A stretch of 64,000 bases of DNA, taken from the NCBI GenBank assembly GCA_021772915.1, contig JAJFLB010000054.1:1-64000 (forward strand). The letters are read 5' to 3'. The stretch comes from Gammaproteobacteria bacterium. GTDB lineage: Bacteria; Pseudomonadota; Gammaproteobacteria; Xanthomonadales; SZUA-36. The notes below the pieces were generated by a model. The model searched no databases. It had not been told where the DNA came from and was given only the letters and a program-made list of their open reading frames with translations. Numbering within the stretch: position 1 is the stretch's first letter; every line of letters starts with the position of its first letter. Shown here piece by piece: positions 25,091-34,424 of the stretch. The position numbers were made by a program, and so were the translations under genes.

Positions 25091-26122
25091 TCAACCCGCA
25101 GGTTGCTGCTGGGTAATGCAGTGGATCCCACCACCGCCATAGGCTATGTGGTTAATGTAAATTTGCACGACCTGCCGGTCCGGGTAACAACGGCTGACGA
25201 TTTCGTTGGCTGCCTCGTCACTCTCACCCCCATAGGCGGGCATGACAATACCGCCGTTGGCAATATAGAAATTGATCGTGGACCGACAAAACCGGTCACC
25301 CAGTTCATCGACCCCCGTGACGGTGGGCAGGATGTGAACTTTGAGCGGTCTTCCCCTGGCGTCGGTGGCCGTTTCAAGCACTCGAATGTTTTCCTCCATG
25401 GCCTCGTGATGTGCTGTGCCGGGTGTGGCATCAGGATCGGTCTCAGCCAGCACCACACCCGGGCGAACAAAACAGGCCAGACCATCGACGTGGCCATCGG
25501 TTTCGGTGTCATTGGGGTCCCCCATCAGCCAGACGACCTTCTCCAGACCCAGGGCATCACACAGTTCCGTCTCTGCATTCTCCAGTGAGATACCGGGGTT
25601 GCGGTTCGCATTCAGAATGCATTGCCTGGTGGTCAGCAGTGTCCCCTCACCATCGACGTTAAGACCTCCGCCCTCCATGAAAATCGGCGATGAAAAGGTA
25701 CGTATACCCATGGTCTCTGCAAGCCGGTGACCCACAGCCGCATCTTTTCGATAGCAGGTGTATTTGTGCCCCCAGGCATTGAAGTGAAATACTGAAGCCG
25801 CCAGTTCGCCCTGCTCATTTATCAGAAAATTTGGCCCCATATCACGCATCCAGGCATCGTCCAGATCCCAGTCGATGATCTCCACCGCCTCACCGCACAG
25901 TGAGCGCGCTGATTGCTGACCGTCTGGTGGCGTGAGCATTCTTACCGGTTCAAATGCGGCGATTGCATTGGCCACGTTGGCAAATCCCTGTCGGGTCATT
26001 GGCAGGTAATCACCCCAGACCGCTTCTGAGCAGGGCCAGGCCATCCAACAACAACTGTGCGGCTCCCACTCAGCGGGCATTCTAAAACCCGCTTCAAGTG
26101 CAGATTGGTGTCGAAACTCCAT
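25091..26122 (-). CDS. aguA: Agmatine deiminase
   Basis: 343 residues of the peptidyl-arginine/agmatine deiminase family. It converts agmatine to N-carbamoylputrescine and ammonia. Landmarks are MPAEWEPHSCCWMAWP, DAWMRDMGPNF, MEGGGLNVDGEGT, GDPNDTETDGHVDG and the C-terminal catalytic Cys in GGGGIHCITQQQPAG. The usual family start MPAEWEPH is residue 15, so a shorter start is possible. It overlaps the stop of the aguB gene upstream (TAATG), making a two-gene operon that turns agmatine into putrescine. Confidence 0.95.
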   Translation of the reverse strand: MEFRHQSALEAGFRMPAEWEPHSCCWMAWPCSEAVWGDYLPMTRQGFANVANAIAAFEPVRMLTPPDGQQSARSLCGEAVEIIDWDLDDAWMRDMGPNFLINEQGELAASVFHFNAWGHKYTCYRKDAAVGHRLAETMGIRTFSSPIFMEGGGLNVDGEGTLLTTRQCILNANRNPGISLENAETELCDALGLEKVVWLMGDPNDTETDGHVDGLACFVRPGVVLAETDPDATPGTAHHEAMEENIRVLETATDARGRPLKVHILPTVTGVDELGDRFCRSTINFYIANGGIVMPAYGGESDEAANEIVSRCYPDRQVVQIYINHIAYGGGGIHCITQQQPAG

Positions 26123-26994
26123 TAGCCCACATCCCCGTCCAGGGTCAGGAGATGACCATACAGGTCGGGTCTGCGGTCGCGGAATACTCCCCAGGCCACA
26201 CGCGCCTGACGAATTTCATCCAGGTCAAATTCTGCGGTGATGACGGCGGACGATTCACGGTCAGCCTCGGCCAACTTGGCACCGGTATGATCTGTAATGA
26301 AGGATGAACCATAGAAATCCAGCGAACAGCTCTCACCGTCTTCATGGCCGATGCGGTTCGAGGTAATGACCGGCAACAGGTTAGCGCCCGCGTGACCCTG
26401 CATAACCCGCTGCCAGTGGTCTCGTGAATCGAAGTTTTCGAGATGTGGCTCAGAGCCGATGGCGGTGGGATAGAGCAGGGCTTCTGCACCCATCAATGCC
26501 ATGGCCCTCGCCGCTTCAGGAAACCACTGATCCCAGCAGATGCCTGTGCCGATGCGTGCATAAGCCGTATCCCATACCCTGAAACCAGTATCTCCGGGAG
26601 AAAAGTAAAACTTTTCCGAGTAACCCGGGCCATCGGGAATATGTGACTTGCGGTAAACACCTAACACTTTGCCATCCGCATCAATCACAGCCAGTGAATT
26701 AAAAAAACTGTTGCCACTGTTTTCATAAAAGCTGATGGGAAGTACGACTTCGAGTTCCTTTGCAAGCTTCTGGAACTTCTGTATCAGGGGGTTATTAGCA
26801 ACAGGGTGTGAAAGCTCAAAATATTTTTCAAGTTTATCCTTGCAAAAATACGGCGTTTCGAACAGCTCTTGCAACAGGATGACCTGCGCACCGAGCGCTG
26901 CCGCCTCACGGACCAGCTGTTCAGCACGGTCCACGTTTTGCTCAGTGTCCCAGCTACACGCCATTTGGGTCGCTGCAACTTTCAGTTTTGCCAT
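26122..26994 (-). CDS. aguB: N-carbamoylputrescine amidase
   Basis: 290 residues of the nitrilase superfamily. It hydrolyses N-carbamoylputrescine to putrescine, CO2 and ammonia. The Glu-Lys-Cys triad is visible: Glu in LLQELFETPYFC, Lys in VYRKSHIPDG and Cys in GTGICWDQWFPE. GPGYSEKFYFSPGDTGF is the family's substrate loop. It is the first gene of the aguBA pair and divergent from the MFS transporter. Confidence 0.95.
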   Translation of the reverse strand: MAKLKVAATQMACSWDTEQNVDRAEQLVREAAALGAQVILLQELFETPYFCKDKLEKYFELSHPVANNPLIQKFQKLAKELEVVLPISFYENSGNSFFNSLAVIDADGKVLGVYRKSHIPDGPGYSEKFYFSPGDTGFRVWDTAYARIGTGICWDQWFPEAARAMALMGAEALLYPTAIGSEPHLENFDSRDHWQRVMQGHAGANLLPVITSNRIGHEDGESCSLDFYGSSFITDHTGAKLAEADRESSAVITAEFDLDEIRQARVAWGVFRDRRPDLYGHLLTLDGDVG

Positions 26995-27143
26995 TTCGGT
27001 TGCTCCCTTGTAAAGCTGTCCCGCGTTCGATTATCAGAAGCATTCAGCAGAAACGCAAGCGCGGCCAGTTCGGTAAACCGAGGTGCTATGCTTGCGCCAC
27101 AATCAGGCGTCGGTCACAGAATCTTGAGCAAGACAGCAAATAC

Positions 27144-28292
27144 ATGAAGGACTCGCTTAGAAGAACCGTCCTGCTCGCCCTGCTGGGGTCCATTTCCCTG
27201 ATGACATTGCTGGTGCTGCCGGTAATGGTTGGAGCCTATGTCGATCATTTGGGCTTGTCTGAGAGTGAGGCCGGCTGGCTCGCTGCCGCGGGCTTTTTGG
27301 GCACGGCCACGGGCGCAATACTATTCGCCCTGCGCATTCACCACCTTGACTTACACAAGATAGCCCTGATGGGTCTGTCCCTGATGATCGTCTGTGATGC
27401 GGCCAGCATTGGGGCAGTGGGTTTGCCTATCGCACTGTTAACGGCACTCAGAATCGCTGCCGGATTTGGCAGTGCTGCGGTCTATGCCGCGGTCATGACC
27501 ACCTATGCACGTCGCCAGGAGCCGGATCGGGCTTACGGTCTGTTCATGGCGATGCAATTCGTATTCAGTGCATTGGGGCTTTTTGTCCTCCCATGGGTTG
27601 TGCCAGACATTGGTGTCACCGGGCTGTTCGCTATTTTTATGGTCCTGGATCTGGCAGCTTTGATGCTGGTGGGGCAACTCCCTTACCGTCATGAAAGATT
27701 GGGACAGGTAGGCGGAACACGTCTGGAATGGAATGTCCTGCTTACCAGAGCCTCCGTCGCCTGTCTGCTGGGTATCGGACTGTTTGAATCCTACAACATG
27801 GCGCAGTTTACCTACGTCGAACGTATGGGCCAGTCCATGGGTCTGGATGCTGATCAAATCGGCATGACGCTGGGCATTTCGACCTTGATGGGAATCCCCG
27901 GGGGCTTTGGTGTAACCCTGCTGGGTGTGCGTTTTGGACACTTCAAGCCGATCCTTATTGCTGTTCTTGCCCAGGTAATCGCCTTTTGCCTGTTGCTGTA
28001 TGGCAGCACGCTGGGTAGCTATTTCCTGGCCATGTGCCTGTTGGGCATGGCCTGGGGGTTCACACTGCCTTATTTTCAGGCCATTGAGGCCGACATTGAC
28101 CGGGGCGGAACAGTGGTTGTGGCCGGCAGCTTCGCAACCGGGTTAGCCGGCTTTGCCGGTCCGGCGGTCGCGGCCAGCCTCGTGAAGCCGGGAGACTATT
28201 CAGTCATGCTGATGAGCTGCATCGTGGTCGGGCTGGTGGTCATATTGCTGGCTCGCTATGTTACCTCCCGGGTTAAGCCTATTGGCCGGTAG
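27144..28292 (+). CDS. MFS transporter
   Basis: 382 residues, twelve predicted membrane helices, with an MFS-like loop after helix 4 (MTTYARRQEPDRAYG). I start at the ATG at 27144 (MKDSLRRTVLL), because the 52 codons before it in frame are basic and not membrane-like. It is divergent from aguBA with 149 bases between, so polyamine or agmatine transport is a possible role, but nothing in the sequence fixes the substrate. Confidence 0.8.
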   Translation: MKDSLRRTVLLALLGSISLMTLLVLPVMVGAYVDHLGLSESEAGWLAAAGFLGTATGAILFALRIHHLDLHKIALMGLSLMIVCDAASIGAVGLPIALLTALRIAAGFGSAAVYAAVMTTYARRQEPDRAYGLFMAMQFVFSALGLFVLPWVVPDIGVTGLFAIFMVLDLAALMLVGQLPYRHERLGQVGGTRLEWNVLLTRASVACLLGIGLFESYNMAQFTYVERMGQSMGLDADQIGMTLGISTLMGIPGGFGVTLLGVRFGHFKPILIAVLAQVIAFCLLLYGSTLGSYFLAMCLLGMAWGFTLPYFQAIEADIDRGGTVVVAGSFATGLAGFAGPAVAASLVKPGDYSVMLMSCIVVGLVVILLARYVTSRVKPIGR

Positions 28293-28347
28293 GTTGTAAT
28301 AAGCCACGCAGAGACCGGGCCCGAAAAGACCCGGTCCGGATCGAATT

Positions 28348-29169
28348 TCAATCGCCGGATTTGCGTACAATAATCTTGCCATGCAGCGTATCAAACCGGA
28401 CGCTTGGTCCACCACCGTTGATGAGGGCAACCAGTTCCTGTGCCAGTTCCACACGGTAAATTTTGTTGCCGTCACGTCTCGATACTTTGGGCTCGGTTGG
28501 CATAATCTCCACATCAAAGTCCGAAACAATTTCATCCTGCCGGGTCACCAGGTGCAGTTCGGCTGCATAGCTTGCCGGAAAACTGACGTCAATATTGCCG
28601 TGCACAGTGCTGAAGGCCATTGGCTTGTCACTGGTTTCCAGCAACTCTACTCTGACCTCCCCGTGAACAGTTTCGGCGATGACACTTCCACGGATACCGG
28701 TCGCGGTGATCGGTCCATGGACATTGCCCAATTCCAGTTCACCGGTGATGTTTTCCACCTCGATATTGCCGTTATGAACTGTTTCCAGATTAAGACTGGC
28801 CGTCCGGGGCATACGGATCTCAAGCTGCATGGAACTGTCGTTATGGTCTGTATCGACCTCTATCCGGTTGTTGCGCTCCTGCACGTCAAGACCAAAGCTG
28901 GTGATTGGTATGACTTGCGAACCCTTGGGGGTAAGAATTCGACGTTTGCTGTCACCCCGGGTGCTGACCGTAAAACTAACATCTTCACGATCCTCACCAA
29001 CCACCCGCACCGCACCGGAAATCAGTTCCACGTTAAGAACCACGGGCTCTCCGGGATTGGTAAGCGGCACGACAAAGGTCCGTGGGTCGCTGTTCTTGTC
29101 CTGGGCCAGTGCCTGGCCCATAGTGACGGCAAGCAAACTGACCGCCAGAAAATAAGATTTACTGTTCAT
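28348..29169 (-). CDS. Secreted DUF4097-type beta-repeat protein, copy 1
   Basis: 273 residues. Signal peptide (1-22, ..MGQALAQ), then a right-handed beta-strand-rich domain of the DUF4097 type with short repeats such as NLETVHNGNIEVENITGELELGNVHGPITATGI and GSVIAETVHGEVRVELLE. These occur downstream of ECF sigma factors in many Proteobacteria; their function is unknown and probably envelope-related. It is the last gene of a four-gene sigma operon and paralogous to its upstream neighbour. Confidence 0.85.
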   Translation of the reverse strand: MNSKSYFLAVSLLAVTMGQALAQDKNSDPRTFVVPLTNPGEPVVLNVELISGAVRVVGEDREDVSFTVSTRGDSKRRILTPKGSQVIPITSFGLDVQERNNRIEVDTDHNDSSMQLEIRMPRTASLNLETVHNGNIEVENITGELELGNVHGPITATGIRGSVIAETVHGEVRVELLETSDKPMAFSTVHGNIDVSFPASYAAELHLVTRQDEIVSDFDVEIMPTEPKVSRRDGNKIYRVELAQELVALINGGGPSVRFDTLHGKIIVRKSGD

Positions 29170-29180
29170 ACTGTGTACTC

Positions 29181-30029
29181 CTAGTGATTCTGATCGATTC
29201 TTATGTCGCCGTTAAGCGACTCAAATTTGAAATTAGCACCGCCCGGGCCCAGTCTTAACCCGGTGGCTCTGGAAATTCGATAGTGGGTGCCACCCTGCCG
29301 TGATGGACTTTTTTCGATCGCTACAGGTTGTGGAATCGCCGTTAGCTCGAATTCGCTGCTGATGTCGCCGTGACCCAGATCCAGGTTCAGATCCGCACCG
29401 GCGTTCGCCGGCAAGCGCGTGGTAATGTCACCATTGATTGTCTTGAACTGGCACTCTCCTTTGGGTGTGTGGGAAAAAGCTACTTCTATTTCACCATTGA
29501 TAGTCTTGAAGTCGCCACACTGACTAATACCGGCAACCGTTACATCACCATTGATATTGCTGGCGTCGACCCGACCATCAACACCCTCGACGAAAACCTC
29601 CCCGTCATTGATCGTACTCACATCGAGATTGGCAGAGGCCGGTACCTGGATGTCAAACTGAAGCTCCAGGCGACAACCACGGCAATCCCGCCAGCGCCCA
29701 CTGCAGCGGTTAATCCCATCGACGACCAGTTTAAGCTGGTCCTCACTTTGCCTGATATCCAAAAATAGCAAATCATACGACCGATCTAATTCCTTCTGGT
29801 TATGCGCGATGCGGGTTTCACGCACCGACACCTTGAAGGTTTTGCCGCGATGGGTGGTGACCCTGACATCACCCCAAATATTTTCCACGACCAGAAGTGG
29901 ATCAGTACCACGTTCAAACTCGTATTCTCGCTGCCAGGTTTCTGTTTCACTGATTGCCAGCAACTGCTGGCCGTACAGTAATCCACCTAGCAATATCCCA
30001 AGGGTCATTTTGCTTTTCATTTCAGGCAC
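29181..30029 (-). CDS. Secreted DUF4097-type beta-repeat protein, copy 2
   Basis: 282 residues with a signal peptide (1-25) and the same beta-helix style repeats (SANLDVSTINDGEVFVEGVDGRVDASNINGDVTVAGI). A Cys-containing insert (NRCSGRWRDCRGCRLELQFD) with four cysteines distinguishes it from copy 1 and may form disulfides. It overlaps the anti-sigma-like gene by eight bases and is 11 bases before copy 1. Confidence 0.85.
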   Translation of the reverse strand: MPEMKSKMTLGILLGGLLYGQQLLAISETETWQREYEFERGTDPLLVVENIWGDVRVTTHRGKTFKVSVRETRIAHNQKELDRSYDLLFLDIRQSEDQLKLVVDGINRCSGRWRDCRGCRLELQFDIQVPASANLDVSTINDGEVFVEGVDGRVDASNINGDVTVAGISQCGDFKTINGEIEVAFSHTPKGECQFKTINGDITTRLPANAGADLNLDLGHGDISSEFELTAIPQPVAIEKSPSRQGGTHYRISRATGLRLGPGGANFKFESLNGDIRIDQNH

Positions 30030-30750
30030 TCATCCTTTTTACTTTTTCAATTACATAGCGCTCAACATCCGCCAACAGCCGGCCGTCTTCTGCCGCTTTC
30101 ACCAAGGCTCTCAGTTGTTGGCTGTCACCCCAGCGCATCACCAATTCGGCAAATGCAAGCTGCACCTGGGGAGAACTGCTTTCCAGCATCATTCTCTGGA
30201 CCTCAGAAGCCACGCCCGGGTCACGTAGTTGAGGCCCCAGCGCACCAATAGCAGCCGAGCGTACCGAGCGATTTGAATCACTGGCAGCACGTTGCAACAG
30301 GGCCTGGGTAATCCGTGGACTGTCACTGATCATTGGGATGGCCACATCCACACCCCTCAGGCGTTCACCGGCTGATTGTTTCTGCATCAGTGACAGGGCC
30401 ACCGTGGCGTTAAGGGTCGCAACCTCGGCTCGCAGGCTTTCAATCCTGCCTTCGTCCCGGGTGCTGACACCAAGCTGGTTGCCGATGAGCAACCCGACGA
30501 ATAAACCGACGATCAGGGTGGCCATGGCCGGTAGCAGAGGCTGTGCCAGCCATTCCAACCATCCGTGTTTCTTCGCCCGCTGTTGATCGTGTTCAGTTTC
30601 GACCTGGCCCAGCCGCCGATAAAATGTCCGGCGCAGCCGTTTTGATGGTTGAAGTTCGGGCAATGAACCCAGCTGATCGAACAGCTCGTGTTCTAACTGC
30701 TCCTCGGTTTCCAGGTTGACGCCACTGGGGTCTTTTGGCTTGTCAGGCAT
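30022..30750 (-). CDS. Putative membrane anti-sigma factor with HEAT-like repeats
   Basis: 242 residues: a cytoplasmic N-terminal segment (1-70), one membrane helix (about 72-94), a short coiled coil (about 99-125) and a periplasmic part of HEAT-like helical pairs (ITQALLQRAASDSNRSVRSAAIGALG; VQLAFAELVMRWGD). It overlaps the ECF sigma gene by eight bases. Position and topology are those of an anti-sigma factor; the sensory half being HEAT repeats is less usual. It has no ZAS zinc motif. Confidence 0.65.
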   Translation of the reverse strand: MPDKPKDPSGVNLETEEQLEHELFDQLGSLPELQPSKRLRRTFYRRLGQVETEHDQQRAKKHGWLEWLAQPLLPAMATLIVGLFVGLLIGNQLGVSTRDEGRIESLRAEVATLNATVALSLMQKQSAGERLRGVDVAIPMISDSPRITQALLQRAASDSNRSVRSAAIGALGPQLRDPGVASEVQRMMLESSSPQVQLAFAELVMRWGDSQQLRALVKAAEDGRLLADVERYVIEKVKRMSA

Positions 30751-31315
30751 TGGCTGAGTCCTCGCTTAAGTGCAGAAATGCTTCCCGCAGTTGTTTCATG
30801 GCCCGATGCATTCGCACGCGGGCGGTCCCGGCCGAACAGTCCAGCGCCTGGCCCAGTTCGGTGTAACCGTCAAAGTGAAACCGGCCAAGCCAGATCACTT
30901 CGCGTGCCGCGGTGGGTAGAAGTCCCAGCGCCTTGTGTAGCAATTGGCCACCCTGATGATCGGCAACGGTTTTGTCAGGACCGGGCTCGAGGCCGGGTTG
31001 TTGATCACGTTGCTGGTCATCCATGGGTTGCAGACGCTTTTCCCTGCGCATGTGGTCATACATCAGATTTCGTGCAATGTTGAACATCCACCCCCGAAAA
31101 CTGCCGTCACCCCGAAAGCTTGCGCTCGCCTTGAGCATGCGCAGGAATGTTTCCTGAACAATGTCCTCCGCCAACGCCGTGTTACGGCTGAGCTGCAGAC
31201 AGAAGTTATAAAGAGCGACGTGATGACGCTCGAACAGGGTCCCCAGGCAGGACTTGTCACCGGCCGCGATCCAGCGGATTAATTGTTTGTCACTAACCAA
31301 TTCCATCGCATTCAT
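30743..31315 (-). CDS. ECF-type RNA polymerase sigma factor
   Basis: 190 residues. Region 2 is seen in YNFCLQLSRNTALAEDIVQETFLRMLKASASFRG and GWMFNIARNLMYDHMRREKR, region 4 in LPTAAREVIWLGRFHFDGYTELGQALDCSAGTARVRMHRAMKQL. It heads the operon with the anti-sigma-like gene and two DUF4097 proteins. It probably directs an envelope response and its own operon, though I found no clear -35/-10 pair to prove this. Confidence 0.92.
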   Translation of the reverse strand: MNAMELVSDKQLIRWIAAGDKSCLGTLFERHHVALYNFCLQLSRNTALAEDIVQETFLRMLKASASFRGDGSFRGWMFNIARNLMYDHMRREKRLQPMDDQQRDQQPGLEPGPDKTVADHQGGQLLHKALGLLPTAAREVIWLGRFHFDGYTELGQALDCSAGTARVRMHRAMKQLREAFLHLSEDSANA

Positions 31316-31441
31316 CTTGTTGCTTCTGTTGGTAATGACTCCGTTGTCCGGTCTTCGTTACACACTTAATTGGAACCGCTCTCCATGACGGGGCAAAGCA
31401 ACGGCTGTCCCAGGGCAGAAACCTGTGGACAGAAGGGTGGG

Positions 31442-31642
31442 TTATCCGCCTGCGTCAAACTTAAATACTTCTTCAATACTCAACTTAAACGAACGTGCCA
31501 CGTCATGAGCCAGTTGCAAGGAAGGATTGTATTTGCCTTTTTCGAGATACACGATGGTTTCCCGCCGTACGCCGACCCTCTTTGCAAGCTCCTCCTGGGT
31601 CACGCCATGAGCAGCCCTCAGCTCCTTAATCCTGGTTTTCAT
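31442..31642 (-). CDS. Short XRE-family HTH regulator
   Basis: 66 residues, a single Cro/CI-type helix-turn-helix ([45 protein letters not shown]) with a short tail. This is the small 'YozG-like' group usually paired with a membrane protein, as here, where its start overlaps the end of that gene by 17 bases. It probably represses the pair through the palindromes at 32060-32085. Confidence 0.9.
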   Translation of the reverse strand: MKTRIKELRAAHGVTQEELAKRVGVRRETIVYLEKGKYNPSLQLAHDVARSFKLSIEEVFKFDAGG

Positions 31643-32033
31643 GATACGTTCGGGTCAAGTAACTCTTGATAACAATTGCCAGAACAGCGGATAACAATAT
31701 TCCGGCACCCAGCATGGTTTCGATGTCTGGAAAGTGATCGTGGAATAGGAAAATAAATAACCACAGGTACATGGAGGCCATAAAAGCATGATGGCCGGCC
31801 TTGTACTTTATCCGTGTACTCATTTCATCTTCCGCCGGAAAACCGGCCTGAATATCTTTGTGTTTCTTCATCTGCCCAACAAAGGCGTAGCCACCGCCAA
31901 TCAGGATGAGTATGAAAATAAAGACGTCAAGGCCGGTTGGAATGAACCCCGCACGGTAGGCAAAAATAAATCCCCAAATAATAAGCATGACCAATATTGA
32001 AACGGGGACCAGCTTGCTTTTTGGGATTTTCAT
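31626..32033 (-). CDS. Four-helix membrane protein paired with XRE regulator
   Basis: 135 residues with four predicted membrane helices (about 8-25, 31-48, 75-95 and 103-122) and a cytoplasmic loop [32 protein letters not shown]. The loop 'EDE.S.RI..KA' is typical of DUF2178-like proteins that accompany small XRE regulators. I start at the ATG at 32033 (MKIPKSKL), preceded by AGG; the longer frame reads through the promoter. Function unknown. Confidence 0.8.
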   Translation of the reverse strand: MKIPKSKLVPVSILVMLIIWGFIFAYRAGFIPTGLDVFIFILILIGGGYAFVGQMKKHKDIQAGFPAEDEMSTRIKYKAGHHAFMASMYLWLFIFLFHDHFPDIETMLGAGILLSAVLAIVIKSYLTRTYHENQD

Positions 32034-32059
32034 GATATTTGACCTAATGTGATATATTT

Positions 32060-32096
32060 CTAACATAATGTTAGAACAATCTAACATTCGTGTCAA
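32060..32096 (-). promoter_or_regulatory. Promoter and operator of the membrane protein/XRE pair
   Basis: A -35 TTGACA (32091-32096) and a -10 TAACAT (32068-32073), 17 bases apart on the minus strand. Two overlapping palindromes share a half-site: CTAACAT/ATGTTAG (32060-32074) and GTTAGA/TCTAAC (32070-32085). Both cover the promoter, fitting repression by the XRE protein. Confidence 0.7.
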
Positions 32097-32179
32097 GTAA
32101 ACTATGGACTTGTCTTTTGGCGCAAGAAGCTTTTACAGACGCCCTGCATCAACGGCTTTTTACAGATGCAGTTTAGGGA

Positions 32180-33754
32180 CTACTCGGGGAAACTCTTGAT
32201 GATTTTCTCGTACCTTGGATGCTGGCGGATATTATCCATATCTGAGTCGTGTAACAGCCACTCCCGACTGATATTGCCTACCTTGATCAGGCAGTTCTCC
32301 AGACAATCCAAAGCCTGCTCCACTTCACCCGCCAGTGCGAAAAAGCAAGCCCCGTTGTACTGGATGATGGAATCCATGGGTGCATTTTGCATGGAAGCAG
32401 TCATCCACTCCTTGGCCTCTTCTTTTTCGTCGAGACGCAGTAAGGCAAATGCCCCCATATTCAGGGCCCGATTATCATCCGGATTGAGTTCCAGCACGAC
32501 CCTGACCTTTTCAATACCCTTGCGGGTAACCGCAATGGCCTTGTCCTGTTCGCCAAGACTCGTATATAACTGGGCCTGTAGCAGCACGCTTTGGAAATCC
32601 TCCGGTCGGACTTTGGAAGTCCGTTCAAACAGTTTCAGCGCCCTGGCCAGGTCCCCTTCGTGTACTTTGGCGCGCGCAAAAAAATACCAGGCCTCGTAAT
32701 TCTTGGGATCCAGTTCGATGGCCTTCTCAAACTCGGCTTCAGCCTGCTTGTACTCCTGGCTCATGCAATGTGCAATACCGGATGATACGTGCGACTCGGC
32801 AAGTTCCGGCGAGAGCTCAAGTGCCCGCTCACTGGTTCGTTTGGCCTCATTGCGGTTCACGTCAGTGGCATTGAAGTAAAGGTATTCAAAACCGTAGGTA
32901 TATGCCAAACCGGCCCACGTTCGTCCGAATGATGGCTCGATCTCGGCGGCCTGGCGAAACATCTGCCGTGCGTATACATTGTCCTGGGTCGTGTGCCTGG
33001 CAAAATAGCTCAAGCCACGCAGGAAAAAATCATAGGCTTTCGGGTCTACTTGTTGCTGATCATCATCACGAACGCGCTTCAGAGAAACACTCAAGGAACT
33101 GGCAATCGAGTTCGCAATTTCTTCCTGAATTTCGAAAATATCTTCCAACCGCCGGTCATATTGTCGTGACCAGAGATGGTACCCGTCAAAAGTATTAACG
33201 AGTTGCGCGGTTATACGCAGATTATCACCGGACTTACGTACACTGCCTTCCAGTATGGTTTGCACTTTGAGCTTTTCGCCGACTGCCTTAACATCTGCCT
33301 GTTTAGAGCCAAACTGAAAGGCGGCCATACGCGAAACAACCCTCAAGTTGGCTATTTTGCATAGTGCATTAAGAATTTCTTCTGCAATACCCTCACAAAA
33401 ATAGGCCTGATCACCCCCTTCGCTCAGGTCATCAAATGGCAGTACCGCAATGGATGGCGCACTTCCCGTTTGATCACTAAACCTCGTGACGGCTTCGATA
33501 TGGCCGGCCGGATCTTTTCGGACACCCTGCGGAGTCAACTCGTACGCCCAGGCCAGCACGAGGGCAAGGGGAAACCCAAGTAGCACAAAAACGACAAGCA
33601 GGGTGAGCGCCCAGGGCGGCAGACCAAGGGCCTCGAAAGACGCCTCACCAATCTGCATCAAAATCCAGCCAACAACGACGTAAGCCAGCGCAACGCGAGT
33701 TACCTTGCGCTCTTTTAACTGACCCCAAAAATTCTTGGCCCTTAATCCACCCAT
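32180..33754 (-). CDS. Membrane-anchored TolB-like/TPR protein
   Basis: 524 residues from the ATG at 33754 (MGGLRAKNFWGQL); the 85 codons upstream in frame look non-coding. The order is a short cytoplasmic start, two membrane helices (about 20-70), a FlgO/TolB-like domain (IAVLPFDDLSEGGDQAYFCEGIAEEILNALC) and about seven TPR units ending near the C-terminus. The same layout occurs in proteins annotated as adenylate-cyclase-like or winged-helix TolB/TPR proteins, but here the catalytic or DNA-binding part is missing. It is probably a scaffold or stress-related membrane protein. Confidence 0.85.
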   Translation of the reverse strand: MGGLRAKNFWGQLKERKVTRVALAYVVVGWILMQIGEASFEALGLPPWALTLLVVFVLLGFPLALVLAWAYELTPQGVRKDPAGHIEAVTRFSDQTGSAPSIAVLPFDDLSEGGDQAYFCEGIAEEILNALCKIANLRVVSRMAAFQFGSKQADVKAVGEKLKVQTILEGSVRKSGDNLRITAQLVNTFDGYHLWSRQYDRRLEDIFEIQEEIANSIASSLSVSLKRVRDDDQQQVDPKAYDFFLRGLSYFARHTTQDNVYARQMFRQAAEIEPSFGRTWAGLAYTYGFEYLYFNATDVNRNEAKRTSERALELSPELAESHVSSGIAHCMSQEYKQAEAEFEKAIELDPKNYEAWYFFARAKVHEGDLARALKLFERTSKVRPEDFQSVLLQAQLYTSLGEQDKAIAVTRKGIEKVRVVLELNPDDNRALNMGAFALLRLDEKEEAKEWMTASMQNAPMDSIIQYNGACFFALAGEVEQALDCLENCLIKVGNISREWLLHDSDMDNIRQHPRYEKIIKSFPE

Positions 33755-34027
33755 GACTAAACTTCGACAGCCATAAACAGTAATAGTTGGCAGGTGGAAT
33801 TGGTGATTCCGGTCATCGGGAAGGTCCTCGTCGTGGAAATGACGTCGCTCATCGCAAATTCTCCCAGTTCCTGGCGAACCAGTCGTCGATTCCGCGGTTA
33901 GCCCGCACACCGGGTTTGGGACGGGGTGCTTCCGGTGTAATGCCGTCTCCAGTACATTGTACAGGAATAAGCTGCCCACCATTGTTAAAACCAGGATCGA
34001 AGACGCCATGTTCGCGATCTGTCTTCT
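33755..34027. other. Intergenic, no gene seen
   Basis: Upstream of the TolB/TPR gene, up to the MITE-like element. Short frames on both strands lack family features. The promoter of the TPR gene should be here but no clear boxes were found. Confidence 0.4.
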
Positions 34028-34315
34028 AGTGTACTGTCACCCTTATAACGTTAGATCAGCGAGTACACAAGCTGTTAGCTGCAAGGCAGCGCTTCGAAGG
34101 CATAGTGGTTCTACGCCAAGCAGCGTTAACGCAGCAGATGACGGCTTGAGTGCTCGCCCTGCGGGTGTTCACCAGAACGTCCATCACGGCGTCGCCTAAG
34201 GGCGCCTACTCTTGGCACACTCGCTTGGCATAGAACCACTATTCCGGCGCGAATGTGCCTTGTGCTAAACGTTCTGGTGAACACTGATCTTACGTTATAA
34301 GGGTGACAGTACACT
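34028..34315. mobile_element. MITE-like element with 32-bp terminal inverted repeats
   Basis: A 288-bp non-coding unit. The ends are inverted repeats of about 32 bp with one mismatch, beginning AGTGTACTGTCACCCTTATA. Inside are two more long inverted pairs: 34102-34120 with 34224-34242 (one mismatch) and 34165-34180 with 34269-34284 (perfect). The pairs interleave rather than nest. No transposase lies inside and I cannot see a clear target-site duplication, so the parent transposon is unknown. Confidence 0.65.
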
Positions 34316-34424
34316 TGCCGACGCCTATCTGAATTGGCGAGCACGGGGAGCTTGATAGACACCAAGTGCGCAACGCTCTTGTTTTGCGTAAACTACCCGT
34401 CCTCAACGTGATCCGGGACTCCAA

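Noticed and set aside
33755-34009. Longer N-terminus for the TolB/TPR protein
   Set aside because: The extra 85 codons are rich in Cys, His and Arg with no domain, while the ATG at 33754 gives the normal start of this protein type.
34028-34315. Integron attC site or tRNA-like element
   Set aside because: One GTTRRRY-like box occurs but the paired core sites, spacing and an adjacent cassette are missing; the 32-bp terminal inverted repeats fit a MITE better. No cloverleaf could be drawn.
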